DNA of 64,000 nucleotides from Cydia pomonella (lineage: Eukaryota > Arthropoda > Insecta > Lepidoptera > Tortricidae): contig NC_084708.1 in assembly GCF_033807575.1 (NCBI RefSeq), forward strand, positions 1,054,001-1,118,000, read 5' to 3'. The notes under the pieces were generated by a model that saw nothing but the letters and a program-made list of their open reading frames with translations, did no database searches and was not told the DNA's origin. Position 1 is the stretch's first letter. The number at the start of each line of letters is the position of its first letter. Made by a program: the position numbers and the translations under genes. Positions 9,712 through 20,728 of this stretch are shown piece after piece.

Positions 9712-9911
9712 CTTCTTCTTCCTCGCGTTGTCCCGGCATTTAGCCACGGCTCATGGGAGCCTGGGGTCCGCTTGACAACTAATCCCAAGATTTGGCGTAG
9801 GCACTAGTTTTTACGAAAGCGACTGCCATCTGACCTTCCAGCCCAGAGGGTAAACTAGGCCTTGTTGGGATTAATCCGGTTTCCTCACGATGTTTTCCTT
9901 CACCGAGAAGA
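9712..9911 (-). mobile_element. SINE-C fragment
   Basis: It shares CTCGCGTTGTCCCGGCAT, GGCTCATGGGAGCCTGGGG, CTTGACAACTAATCCC and TTTCCTCACGATGTTTTCC with the complete copy at 21561-21892. It ends inside the body, so the tRNA-like head is absent. Confidence 0.75.
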
Positions 9912-10452
9912 AGAAGAAGATATAGATGATAAGTGTAGAAAACTTCTCTCGAACTTGCCATGGTGAATTAGCACCAGTTATTAAATAATACAATAGATAT
10001 TTGGTTAAATAAATATAATATAGCAAAATAGGCTTTTACTGCTATAGTGCTGCTTAGAAATCCTGGGCAAGCAATAATTTTTTTTTTCTTGTAAAGTAGT
10101 GTTTTATATAAGTTTTTTCTGTAATGATTCCTATTGATTATGTGTGTTTTAATTTGTTCTAATTAAACGAATACTCATGTAAAAAAAACTAAACTGAATT
10201 ATAGTGTAATAGAATTTAAAAAAAATCTTAATAAGTCATTAAAGTTCAGGCCGATTATAGTATTCACACAAATCGAATAAGTAGACAGTCTTGTGTACTC
10301 AGTCTTGTATGTACTTTACCCATCGAAGAACAAGGGTATTCCGGACATTTGAGAGGCGTGCACAGAGCCAAAGCCTATACGTAGAGCCCCTTTATACACT
10401 AATGATATTTAAGGGGTACTATTATTACGATACAATTATATTCTTGTGTTTT

Positions 10453-10809
10453 GGACCCGGGTACGTCCTTAAACTACGTCCAAAAGAGAGGTATGGGCAT
10501 TGTGAATGTCATCTCGCTTTGTGTGGTAGGGCACAGCCGGTGGATGTCATTCCAGATCTAGAGCAGAGCCCAACTGGGGAAGTACCTCCACCTTACAGAA
10601 AACAGCAGCCAAATAACACTAGACCCTACTCATAGTGTTGTGTTCCTGCCAGTGAGTAAGGTTGTCAGAGCTCAACTAGGGGGGGCGGGTTTAGGGTCGG
10701 CAACGCGCATGTAACTCCTCTGGAGTTGCAGGCGTACATAGGCTACGGAGACTGCTTACCATCAGGCGGGCCGTATGCTTGTTTGCCACCGACGTAGTAT
10801 TAAAAAAAA
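10453..10809 (+). mobile_element. SINE-B copy, plus orientation
   Basis: It starts GGACCCGGGTACGTCC and runs through AAAAGAGAGGTATGGGCATT, CTCGCTTTGTGTGGTAGGGC, AGATCTAGAGCAGAGCCC and CATCAGGCGGGCCGTATGC to CGACGTAGTATT and an A tail. The same order recurs in inverted form at 11030-11425 and 59760-60112. I see no clear internal pol III boxes, so SINE status is inferred from length, tail and copy number. Confidence 0.7.
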
Positions 10810-11029
10810 TACAGGAATCGAGGTACAAAGGGCTATAACTAATAATGAATAATGACAACGTAACACTTTGATACCAAAAGTTATTGACATCAATTATATG
10901 TCGATAATTAAGATTTATAGATGTCTAATTACAAGTTAATAGCACTGTTGCACCGACAATGCACTTTGAACATTATATACTGTACAATATGCTAGGTGAC
11001 ACGTTTTAATAGATGGATGTAGTTTTTTT

Positions 11030-11425
11030 TTTAATACTACGTCGGTGGCAAACAAGCATACGGCCCGCCTGATGGTAAGCAGTTTCCGTAGCCTATGTAC
11101 ACCTGCAACTCCAGAGGAGTTACATGCGCGTTGCCGACCCTAAACCCTCCTCCCCCTCGTTGAGCTCTGGCAACCTTACTCACCGACAGGAACACAACAC
11201 TATGAGTAGGGTCTAGTGTTATTTGTTTTTTGTAAGGTGGAGGTACTTCCCCAGTTGGGCTCTGCTCTAGATCTGGAATAACATCCGCTGTGCTGTGCCC
11301 TACCACACAAAGCGAGATGACATTTACAATGCCCATAAGTACCTCTCTTTTGGACGTAGCTTAAAGACGCCCGGGTACGTCTTTAAACTACGTCCAAAAG
11401 AGAGGTACTTATGGGCATTGTAAAT
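11030..11425 (-). mobile_element. SINE-B copy, minus orientation, with foldback end
   Basis: This is a near-complete inverted copy of the 10453-10809 element. Its 5' end is duplicated head to head: AAGTACCTCTCTTTTGGACG at 11338 is followed within 70 bases by the reverse complement ending at about 11411, giving a perfect-looking hairpin around CCCGGGTACG. Confidence 0.75.
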
Positions 11426-11631
11426 CCAGATTTTATGTTCCTACAAAACTTCTATCTTTTAACTCGTTCTGTTTATTTCCTTTGAACCTATAGATGTGTG
11501 AAAAATTTCGGTAACTTGTCATATTATTATATGGGAATCGAAATAGTATTTTATACAATCGTGTTATAATAGAGAGCTTTTCAGTCGAGTACCGTGTTTA
11601 GGCAACGAAGACATTGATATGTTACGTATAT

Positions 11632-11901
11632 GTTAATAAATAAATAATAAATATTATAGGACATTATTACACAAATTGACTAAGTCCCACAGTAAGCTCA
11701 ATAAGGCTTGTGTTGAGGGTACTTAGACAACGATATATATAATATATAAATATTTATAAATACTTAAATACATAGAAAACACCCATGACTCAGGAACAAA
11801 TATCCATGCTCATCACACGAATAAATGCCCTTACCAGGATTTGAACCCGGGACCATCAGTTTCGTAGGCAGGGTCACTACCAACTAGGCCAAACCGGTCG
11901 T
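11632..11901 (-). mobile_element. SINE-A, full-length, tRNA-derived
   Basis: On the minus strand the head reads GGTTTGGCCTAGTTGGTAGT (A-box-like) and CCGGGTTCAAATCCTGG (B-box-like), then GGGCATTTATTCGTGTGATG, an AT-rich body and the tail TCCTATAATATTTATTA. It is a tRNA-derived SINE, not a functional tRNA: no acceptor stem pairs. Other copies: 14385, 25318, 26571, 34012, 45724 and 57977. Confidence 0.85.
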
Positions 11902-12610
11902 AATATATGTTCATGCCAAGTTTCATTTATTCAGTTACAGTTTAATTTTATCATGATTTTCTGCGGCGGGTCCGTGTGACTCGAATTTAGCTTTAACTCA
12001 TAACACTATTTCTAGGTGTTTCTAGCAACCATCCAATAAAGAGCAAACTCAAAACCTTAATATCATATCCTTCAGGAAAGCTGACAATTCCGCTGAAGAA
12101 GTTGTACATTGCCACCGGATTATAGCACTATCCCCCGGATTACGACACCGAAGCAGCCGCGATGGACACCGGTTGTGAACTGCATTGCATTGTCACGTGA
12201 AGATATTAGCCTGTTAGGGCTAGGGTTGACACTAGATGTGCCGCCGGGAAATTTCCAAAACTGAAAACTGTTCTCATGGAATAATTTCGGTAATTTGTCA
12301 TATGGGAATTGAAAATTATAATTATTGACACACTGCTGATATACATATGGCTTAGGTACGTTTTGTTCGTGATTAGGGTAATATGCAAATATGTAATTAC
12401 ACAGCTAAGTACGTATTTTTCGTTGTTAATGTGAAGATGTATTAGAAATACTCATATAGTAAAGATCTACATCAATTTTCAAATGTTTTGTAAAAAAACA
12501 TGGCAGAGGCTAATTAACTGTGTGTCAACAGAAATCCACTGTCTATAAAAAAACTGTCATTTTATTATTAGTAACATTGACACAAATCAGTCAAAAGAAC
12601 ATAAATATTA

Positions 12611-12785
12611 TGTGTTATTATTAAAACATATCCGGGAAACCGAGCTTTGCTCGGAATGCTTAGAAAAAAGTCAAAAATGCGCGTTTTCCCATAGATAAGA
12701 CCCGATCGATTTTTCACCCCCGAAAACCCTCATAGCAAATTCCATCGAAATCGTTAGAACCGTTTTCAAGATCCCCGAAATATAT
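12611..12785 (+). repeat. Unclassified dispersed repeat with small hairpin
   Basis: It contains AAACCGAGCTTTGCTCGG (hairpin CCGAGC/GCTCGG) and then GCGCGTTTTCCCATAGATAA, CGAAATCGTTAGAACCG and CCCGAAATATATATA. I recognise this as a common type of lepidopteran interspersed sequence but cannot assign a class. Confidence 0.4.
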
Positions 12786-12963
12786 ATACAAGAATTGCTC
12801 TTTTAAGAAATCAGAAATCAGAAATATTTAGTGTGCAAACTGTGTAGGTACAAGAATATGACTTAGGTACATTTTTTGATGAGTATCAACAGTTTTACCC
12901 TTCTCGGGTATACAATTATTTTTAACTTAAACTAGGTTTTAATATTTTATCTTAAACTATATT

Positions 12964-13299
12964 TTAATATACATTTAGGTTTACATAGTTATAAAATTCT
13001 TTTAAATTATAGAAAACTTTGTCTATTAAAAAGTTTTTTAAGCATCTTTTAAAAGTATTTCCTTCAAGGCTTTTTATTTCGTTTGGCAGATGGTTGAAGA
13101 CATTAATAGCAGATATGAACGTACTTTTTTTATATATTGAGGTGCTAGTTCTCGGAAGTACCATATTGTACGTATATTGTGATCTGATATTTTCTTTGCA
13201 TGAACGCTTTGTGAAATATTCAGGGTGTTTTTTTACAAATAGGCTTAATTCTAATATATAAATACCGGTAAGGGTCAAAAAGCGCTTCTCTCTAAACAC
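12964..13299 (-). mobile_element. C-terminal LINE fragment
   Basis: An open minus-strand frame encodes LTLTGIYILELSLFVKKHPE, then a segment typical of LINE C-termini (FISAINVFNHLPNEIKSLEG, FKRCLKNFLIDKVFYNLKEF). The pattern of a variable folding region followed by an N-x-L-P motif and a hydrophobic end matches many arthropod non-LTR polyproteins. Heavily 5'-truncated; the stop is near 12964. Confidence 0.65.
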
Positions 13300-14384
13300 T
13301 TAAAGGTATAAGATTATGTCATGGCAGTGAAAGGGTTGAACTATGAAATAACACACTCCACCGGTGCCGTGAAGGTTTTTCTAGTTTCATAATGCTCATT
13401 ACATATTTCGTGTCTATCATGACTGCACATCGTATGGTTGCAAGCTCGCTATGAAATATTACTCAACTATTTGAAGATTAGTAAATGATAGGCCAGAGAT
13501 ATTCATAACTAAACAAACATTGCAGTAGGTATTTACATTTGGCATTGTGTCAAGTCAATACGTTTGAAGTTGGGGCGATTTTTATTGAAGTCAGATTTTG
13601 ATAAAACTTCAATGACGCGCAGTTTTGTCAAATTTAACCTTTAATAACATTATGAGATTATGCGGTCGTGAATGACACGTAGCTAATTTAAATTCTGGGT
13701 GAAATAAATACGAAATCCCAATTTGTACAAAAAAAAAATACTTACAGAGACTCAAAAGGTGATTTTGTGGAATATACAATGAAATTGCGCTTATACTGTA
13801 CAATTTGTTCAGAATAGCAAAACAGACGGGCCAAATTTTATCGAAATCACAACGAAAAAAAAATCGGCCCAGTTGGCACCAGATGCTCTAAAAGGCAAGG
13901 AAGATTAAAGGTTTCAAACTCATGATTAATGATCGTAATTTTAAAGGCCATAGTGTTAATCTAAGGTCGTTAAATAACGAAAAACTGCCTATTTATTTAT
14001 CTGAAGCAGCATTTTTAACCCCTAGTCAAAAAGAACCTACTAGATTTAAAAAAGAGTCGCGGGGCCAAAGCCTCCGTAAAACAGAAAGAATAATACAGGT
14101 TATAAATAGCCGAGATTACCGAAAAACATTTTCATGTCAATGTCCCTACATTCGTAATTTTTTTCCATGCAAATGAGATCGTGTCGTGGATAATGTAGAA
14201 AAACACTGCTCTGACGTAATAACATACGTCAATAGAATTTTATGTAATTTGTTGTTTTATAAACTGTAATTGCATTATGTGATAGACGTCATATTATCTT
14301 TATTTCTATTGTCTCTATTAATAATCAATAGATCTTTATTTGTATTCAGAAACTTTCGGGGTTACCGAAGATGACAAACGTAAG
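13300..14384. other. Gap without supported gene
   Basis: I see no exon with matching phases. A GTAAGT donor on the minus strand near 13739 follows a 50-nt segment bounded by TTGTACAG, but its phases do not fit the neighbouring exons. Confidence 0.4.
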
Positions 14385-14632
14385 TAAATAAATAAATAAA
14401 ATAAATATTATAGGACATTATTACACAAATTGACTAAGCACCACAGTAAGCTCAAGAAGGCTTGTGTTGTGGGTACTCAGGCAACGATATATATAATATA
14501 TAAATACACAGAAAACACCAGACTCAGGAACAAATATCCGTGCTCATCACACAAATAAATGCCCTTACCAGGATTTGAACCCGGGACCATCGGCTTCATG
14601 TCACTCACTACCCACTAGGCCAGAACGGTCGT
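14385..14632 (-). mobile_element. SINE-A copy
   Basis: Same order as 11632-11901: TTATAGGACATTATTACAC, GACTAAG, CTCAGGAACAAATATCC, CCAGGATTTGAACCCGGG and CCACTAGGCCAGAACGG. The head has small internal losses. Confidence 0.8.
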
Positions 14633-14714
14633 CAAAACAAGTACATCGACAAAGGCCAAATAAATCAGCCCACCCCTCTCAAACCCCTAAAATTTCAAAA
14701 AATGCTGTTTTGAC

Positions 14715-14900
14715 TTATTCACGTATAAGTGATGGTACTTGCTATACTCAATTTCTTTGGACACATGTCTCGGGAGTCGGAACATCCATAGAAGGTCTGG
14801 TCGTGCAAGGAAGAGTGGGAGGTGATAGGGCTAGAGGAAGATCGCCAATGAGATGGGCCTGTGAGATGGATCTGTATTCCCTGATAAATATGACCTCGGT
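14715..14900 (+). mobile_element. Degenerate LINE C-terminal fragment
   Basis: The plus frame reads SIEGLVVQGRVGGDRARGRS followed by PMRWACEMD, the G-x-R-x-R-G-R-S-P-x-R-W signature near the end of many non-LTR polyproteins. It is frameshifted relative to the preceding FLWTHVSG part. Confidence 0.6.
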
Positions 14901-15113
14901 CTCTTTAAAGCAAGAGTGAATAGGCTACTACTGAACCGGTGAGCTCCATCTTAGGCCCTGTCTTCACTTTCCATCAGGTGTGACTAGAGCCAATCGCCGA
15001 TCAGGTTTTAATAAAAAAAAAACCGACCAAATCAAAGTGTCGGCCATAGTAAACAAATGCTCACGGAAAGCAGCTCTTCGGGAGGAATGACGACGTGTCG
15101 TTAAGCGAGTCGC

Positions 15114-15400
15114 TCAAAAATGTCCAGTCAGCTGCAGAGAGAGGTGACCCCCCCTGCATGTAATCAGTCTATGCAGGGTCATTTCTCTCTGCAACTGATA
15201 GTACATAATGGCGACGACCACTCTGTTAAAAGTGTTACGAAGAAGAAGACTTGCTATAACTGTTCCAAATTTTAGGTACCAGCGAGATGGCCGTGCGATG
15301 GTTATGGCTCCTCTACATGATGGCCCAGCGCTGGACCGTCGTGTAGAGGAACCATTAGAGTTTCGCACAAAACTATTGGCGGAGCTCTTATGAGATCACT
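15114..15400. repeat. Palindrome-containing repeat, unclassified
   Basis: CAGTCAGCTGCAGAGAGAGG (15123) is mirrored by TTTCTCTCTGCAACTGATAG (15182). CTCCTCTACA and TGTAGAGGA (about 15308 and 15344) form a second short inverted pair. A 61-codon frame beginning at 15208 spans part of this region. I give it no function because it lacks splice context and family motifs. Confidence 0.4.
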
Positions 15401-15964
15401 TCGGTCTTACTCAAAGACCATTTGACGTATAACCATAACTTATCGGTCATACAAGCAGCCATAAGCTTAGCACATTATTAATATCGCAATGACGCATGAA
15501 TCCGCATGGAAACAATAGAATATCGTAAAGCCGTGTAAATTTACGAAAATCATGCCTTTAAACTGGTTGATGGGGAACTGAAGTATTACCTAGTTAGCAT
15601 ATGTCCTTATAATTCTATTTATTTAGCTCTATAGTTTACTGCTACAATTTTTTTTAATGCGGCAAGTTCACCATTAGTGGACTCCGCTAATTGATTGGGC
15701 AATAAAGTTATTCTTCTAATTTTTAAAAATTTGCAAAATTCTGTTAAAATTTGTCGCATTTTAACAAAAACAAATGTTTAAATAGAGATAACAGATTATT
15801 CACAGCTTGTTACATTTAACAGATGTTTATGAATAACAGTAAAAATAAAATAAAAACACCAAAACGGCAAAAACATTATACTGAATAATCGACAGAAGCC
15901 GAACTTCTGCCAAAGAAAGAAATATGTAAGACTAAGTAAATTGAAAATAAAAAACTTTACTTAC

Positions 15965-16036
15965 GGAAAGAATATACGCCAAAACATATAACATAACAAT
16001 GGAGCCATACATTAACAATGAAAGAGACACTTCCAT
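15965..16036 (-). CDS. ATG exon encoding a membrane segment (24 codons)
   Basis: ATG at 16036 opens MEVSLSLLMYGSIVMLYVLA followed by YILS and the donor GTAAGTAAAG. A TAG stop lies in frame four codons upstream, which supports this start. Residues 4-23 are almost entirely hydrophobic: a signal anchor or signal peptide. The exon leaves in phase 0. In phase it fits either the exon at 3005, giving a 326-residue protein, or the exon at 7969, giving a membrane-anchored form of the main protein. The sequence alone does not decide. Confidence 0.6.
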
Positions 16037-16099
16037 ATTGAGATTCTAATATCACTTCGAGCAAAAATCACTATAAAATAACCACACTCAAAACGCACG

Positions 16100-16345
16100 C
16101 ACTTAAAACACCTTTTCAGGCAAATTAAAAAAAAATCGAGGCGCCGCGAATGCGTTGCGATAAAATGGCGTCCGCGGCACAATTAAATTTGCAATATCAT
16201 AATTAATGCATGAATACTTACCATTTCTTTATAAACACCTATTTGTTTGTACCTATCGCGCTGAAAGTCAACCGTTATCTGCGCCTTATCGCAGATAGTC
16301 AGCCGGACTTGTGATAGTTATCGAGAATCATTCGTCTTGTGGATT
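16100..16345 (-). promoter_or_regulatory. Candidate 5' region with GATA-like motifs
   Basis: Just upstream of the ATG exon at 16036 the minus strand has several GATAA or GATAG cores (GCGATAAGG, GCAGATAACGG, CGCGATAGG, CGATAACTATC) and a GC-richer patch (GGCGCCGCGAATGCG on the plus strand). The density of GATA-type sites is above that of the surroundings. Promoter status is inferred. Part of the region also contains the 39-nt exon candidate. Confidence 0.35.
16222..16260 (-). CDS. 39-nt in-frame micro-exon candidate (RDRYKQIGVYKEM)
   Basis: The acceptor GGTTGACTTTCAG is followed by 13 open codons, RDRYKQIGVYKEM, and a consensus donor ATG|GTAAGT. It is phase 0 at both ends, so it can sit between the exons ending at 62648 or 8970 and any phase-0 acceptor without changing the frame. 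The quality of both splice sites is the main support. Alternatively this is a 5' UTR exon whose final ATG is the start codon. Confidence 0.5.
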
Positions 16346-17802
16346 GAACGGTATACGGATTTTTCTTTATCTATTTAAATTGAAGGCTTCTCTCCCCGGA
16401 TGTTTTTAAAAGTTTTATCAAAAAAATATATACATGGTTCGTTTGATATCAAAATTTTATTCAAACAAATACCTATGTACTATCTATTTTGTTTTTACTA
16501 TGTTTTACTATACTTGTTTCTACGTTTATTACCTGTGCTTCAGATAATACTTTTACCCCTTTTAACCCTACCTCCACATTAAGTTTATGGGTTATACTTT
16601 AGCCTGTTTAATCCACTCCTCAAATGCGTGTATTGATTATTTATCATTAAAATCAGTCTTAATCTTTTTATTATTTTTAATTCATGCAATAGTCCAAGGT
16701 TCTTGCTCTTTAAAGGTAATCCAGTTTAATCCATGTGCAAAATGGAATAAATATTAAACATCCTTCACCTTTTATTGCAAACCAGTTTATTTTTGTATCA
16801 ACAGGTGTTTACACGAACACTGAACATGAATAACCGACAAAAAAACGCAATATCAAACGTAAATAAAGTCCGTCTAAAACTGTTTGTAGTTCTTAAAACT
16901 CAGCTTACTAAGACTAAATACTATAAATATGTTGCAATTAATGGCATGTGATTTCAGGTAATTGCTGGCTAGTTTTTTTAAAGTAGGAGTAACGAATTCA
17001 ATCGAACGATCAAATGCCTCAATTTATTGCAAATCGCATGTGATTATCTGTGACGTTTGGAGAGGCCTTTAGTGAGCCTTTGGCATGACTAATTGCAGTA
17101 GAACCTCATAGAAATTTCCGAACGGATACTGTTCCGGTTTCCAATAATGAACAGATTGATATCCGACGGATGCTTTGCCTATCATTTTACGGCGCGATCT
17201 CTAGTTCTCTAACCTCTGTGATTTTCTAATTAGTGAAACAAAGCTCCCTATCCTATTTATATATATATCATTTGACGTATGGTTTTTCTTCGGTGTTTGA
17301 TAAGGATCCTGGCCGAAAATTTCAATCATCATTATGCTTTTTTTAACGTATTTGCTCTGTACATAACGACCGAGGTTAGAACTTATGAACCCAAAATTTT
17401 AGATCACCAGAGATCACACACAGAGATCTGCGCGGGTTTTTCCATACAACAAATATTGCAAAAAGGAGGCGTATTTCTAACATAATTGGGTCAAAATTCT
17501 TTTCACTGCCTTGCTTTTTGTCCCCATAAAATGTGACGGAGTGGAACTTTTTGTATGAAATTAAGTTTTTAATTTTTCTCATATATAACATAAAATCTAC
17601 AGCTAGAAGGACGTGCGATAGCGACGGAAATACAAGTGTGAAAGAGTGGCCAGAAACAAGACAACGAAAATAATTTAATTTTAATCAAATTATGTTTACC
17701 GTATTCTTTGGAAAATCCCACGTTTGAACTATTTTTAATATTTCTGCTCATTTGCGGACAGGAATTTTCATTCGTTGATATTTACTATTTGGACCAGCAA
17801 TG
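16346..17802. other. AT-rich gap without supported gene
   Basis: Short T-rich open frames only; no splice-bounded exon, repeat end or RNA gene that I can support. Presumed intron. Confidence 0.4.
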
Positions 17803-17941
17803 TACAGTCAGCTGCAAAAATATGTATCGAGAGGATCGTCTCATAAATATGGTATTACGCTCTTATTACACTGGAATAAGATGCTATGGGACATATTTTT
17901 GAGTAAGATGTGTACACCCATATTTTTACACTTGACTGTAC
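17803..17941. repeat. MITE M3, about 139 bp
   Basis: The ends TACAGTCAGCTGCAAAAATA and TATTTTTACACTTGACTGTA are inverted repeats. The interior has ATGTATCGAGAGGATCG, CTTATTACACTGGAATAAG and GTGTACACCC. Another full copy (inverted) is at 41589-41727; partial or related copies are at 60521-60619 and 60893-60988. Confidence 0.8.
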
Positions 17942-18154
17942 GGCAAATTATCTCTGCGGTGACAATCGTCATCGTAGTGAAACAAGGGATTGATAGCAAT
18001 AAAAATTATATTTAAATTTAGAACCGGATTGTTACAAATACAGATAATCTATAAGTTTGTTTTTATAGACATTATACCTAATGCCTGATAATATCTATTA
18101 AATACTGATTATGTCATTAATTATTGATATGTAATCGATCGATCCCTACCACCT

Positions 18155-18595
18155 AGTGCTGGTAGGAACTTAAGTCTTTTGAGTCTGAATTGGAGAACTC
18201 GACTTGTTTTTACGAGACTCAGAGCTTAAAAAACTTCTGAGTCTTTTAAGTCCCAAGTCGAGTCCTTTATTGAGTATTTTTTAAGCGCAACTCAAAAGGA
18301 GTCGAGTCTCTGAATAAAGACTCAGTTAACAATTTTGCAGGTTTTACCTAAACAAAAGTAAAGGAAATAGGCGTGTTTGTATGATTTATGGTATGTACAT
18401 CCATAAATTTTACATAAAGACAACGCATTTCGAAGTTATTTGTAATAAAATTACAAGTTCTTTGAAAAGGACTCTAGTCTCTACAAAAGAGAGAAGAGAA
18501 TCTAGATAAGTTGAAAAGAACTCGAGTTTCTTCTTAATTATAAGAGTCTGAAAAACTGAGTCGAGGAAAATGACTCGAGTCTTAACCAACACTAC
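18155..18595. repeat. hAT-like MITE with GAGTC-rich interior and 8-bp TSD
   Basis: It is flanked on both sides by TACCACCT (18147-18154 and 18596-18603), an exact 8-bp target duplication typical of hAT elements. The ends are related (AGTGCTGGTAGGAACTTAAG against the complement of CTTAACCAACACTAC). The interior is crowded with GAGTC/GACTC words (GAGTCGAGTCTC, GACTCGAGTC, GAACTCGAG), giving a self-complementary character. No coding capacity. Confidence 0.8.
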
Positions 18596-18811
18596 TACCA
18601 CCTACCAATATAAACAATACGTATATTTAGACTATACACAAAAATGCTTAAACCTTATATTCACCATTATTTTATTTGTAGTTTTATGGTGCAATAAAGA
18701 ATATTTACTTTACTTACTTTACCAATCAAAAATTTCTTTGCAAACGTACAAAAACAATCTGGGAATTATAAAGAAAACTACAGCAACAGTAGTTCATACA
18801 ATCGTAAAATA

Positions 18812-18914
18812 CGGCCCAGTTCGAACAATGCTTATAAAATGTTACATTTCTTTAACCAAATACGTCACTTTTGAAACTGACAGCTCGGTATTGTATCGGT
18901 TCGAATTGAGCCGT
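18812..18914. repeat. Short MITE
   Basis: The ends CGGCCCAGTTCGAAC and GTTCGAATTGAGCCG are near-perfect inverted repeats about 100 bp apart; the interior includes ACGTCACTTTTGAAACTGACA. Confidence 0.6.
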
Positions 18915-20162
18915 TAATTTTTTATTAATGTCTCAAAGCCAATTAACTTGCTGAGAAGGTATCTTGAAAAGTCCCGGAAAAATTAAATGATTGGGTTAAA
19001 GGCGCGTTGATATTTTTTGTTCTATATCGCGAATAAATGTTGTAAATGGAATATTATACTTCATTAAATCGTTGCATAATAAATATTATAGTATAATGAA
19101 TGTTTTAGTTTGATAATAAGTATCATAAGTTCAAAAGTGTGTCCCTATAGTTTGATCTATGAAATCCTGGTTGAAAAATTAAGTACAAGTAAGTTTTAAG
19201 AATAACTTTTTTTTCCTTTACTGTGGCATAATGCTTTCAGTTAGTAACTATCTACTTTCAGCATGTCTATCTTGTTCGGCCTTCAAGTAAGTCTCATTTG
19301 GTTATCAGCGAGAATTTATGCTGTAGATAAAGTCGGTAGCGATTGATCGATTTTCTTATGGGACGATAGAAGAAATACATAATATATCTGCAATCAAGAC
19401 GCTGTTTTATTGGAAAATGCGATTTTAATTTCTTACTTTGATTGCCGAAGTATTTGTAAAAAAAAACTGGTTTTCCGCCGTCTGTCTGTTCGTTCGTCCG
19501 TCCTTCCGTTCGTCAAAAAATACTATCGCATATAAATTTTATTACAGGAGACCTTACAAGTGGTTTTATAGATCAGTTTTAGCTATTCAATAGTTATTTG
19601 TGCAACAAGAGAGGAAAGTTGGTTTTTCTAGCGAGTGTTGATTTTGAGTCCCAAGTAAGCGAAAGATACTATATTTGTCAAATAACTTTGCTCTCGTGTG
19701 ATGTGACACATACAACTTTTCACCTCAGTAGTGAGAACATAATAATAATAATAAAATCTTTATTGCACACTACATAAAAAACAGATACAGAAATTGATAA
19801 AATATATACATTGGTAGGTAACAACAAGCGGACTACAACATAAAAAAACATACACAACATAATTAAAGGTTAAAAAAATTCAACATCAAGTAAAGTTAAC
19901 CACATTTATTACATTCATGAATGAAAGGCATCATCATTATCACGCTAAGCTTCTAGAAATATTAATTCATTCACAGCCTTCACTAAATTAAAAAGCTACT
20001 TTGTCTCACTCCCTGGAGTGTCGAAAGTAGGCTTGTTCGAGCTGCAGAGGTGAAAAAAGTATGACACTTAAATTAAATAACTAATGAATTAAGTGCTGAC
20101 GCTTTAAAGATTTGTTATGGTGCCGATTTACAACCCACCAATTGCTAGCGCATATAAAAGGG
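18915..20162. other. Gap; inverted LINE 3' tail near 19740
   Basis: No exon supported. AATAATAATAATAAAATC at 19740 followed by TTTATTGCACACTACAT and AGGTAACAACAAGCGG resembles the inverted 3' end of the LINE family also seen at 41240-41405. Confidence 0.4.
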
Positions 20163-20196
20163 ATGTATATATATATATATATATAATGAATGAATG

Positions 20197-20240
<44 letters not shown>
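20163..20240. repeat. TA dinucleotide microsatellite
   Basis: Two (TA)n blocks are separated by AATGAATGAATGGATG, so the tract looks like a duplicated GGATGTATATA unit. It may cause assembly or replication slippage. Confidence 0.85.
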
Positions 20241-20241
<1 letters not shown>

Positions 20242-20512
20242 ATATGTCATTTAATCAGTTACGAAGACTTTTTCTTAAGTAATTTTTTTTTCTATTTTTA
20301 GTTTCAATTTTTTGACGTGACAACGTCTTATAATTCGATGGAGCCGGCTGCACGCACGAAAAAACATGACTCATGCGGCGTTACCTCGTTCTGAGGCGTT
20401 CCATTTAAGGCTTGAAGTGCAAGCGAGAGCGCGCAACGAGCGACAAAGAGGCACAATCGGCCTCCGCGTTCGGCAGCAATTGTATTTATGCGTACAAATA
20501 AATGTAACTTGA

Positions 20513-20728
20513 TCAATGGGGTTTGGATTGTCGAAGTATTAAACAGATGGCGCCATCATAGCTTGCCCTGTCAATCCCTAGAATTGTGTCAAATTCTTGT
20601 TTTTTTTTGGCATTTTGTGACCTGGATTCCAGTACTTTAAGCCAAATCTCATAGAACAAAACTAGAGACAGGGGCAAGCTATGATGGCGCCATCTATGCC
20701 AACCTTTGACAGTTGCCAACCCCATTCA
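20513..20728. repeat. Foldback MITE (GATGGCGCCATC arms)
   Basis: The arms CAGATGGCGCCATCATAGCT and AGCTATGATGGCGCCATCTA pair, and the ends CAATGGGGTTTGGATTGTC and GTTGCCAACCCCATTCAATTG are imperfect partners. It is about 215 bp. The perfect 12-base palindrome GATGGCGCCATC lies in each arm. Confidence 0.75.

Noticed and set aside
10291..10635. 114-codon plus-strand open frame
   Set aside because: It runs into a SINE-B copy whose codons vary freely among copies; no splice or family support.
11820..11900. tRNA-like sequence with A and B boxes
   Set aside because: It is the head of SINE-A, repeated many times, with no paired acceptor stem; not a functional tRNA gene.
13690..13800. Possible 50-nt minus-strand exon with GTAAGT donor
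   Set aside because: Entry and exit phases do not fit any neighbouring exon and the acceptor is weak.
15208..15393. 61-codon frame MATTTLLKVLRRRRLAITVP
   Set aside because: No family motif or splice context; sits beside palindromic repeat sequence, so I left it as unclassified.
18570..18917. 115-codon plus-strand frame
   Set aside because: AT-rich, spans the end of a hAT-like MITE and a second MITE, with no codon bias or known motif.
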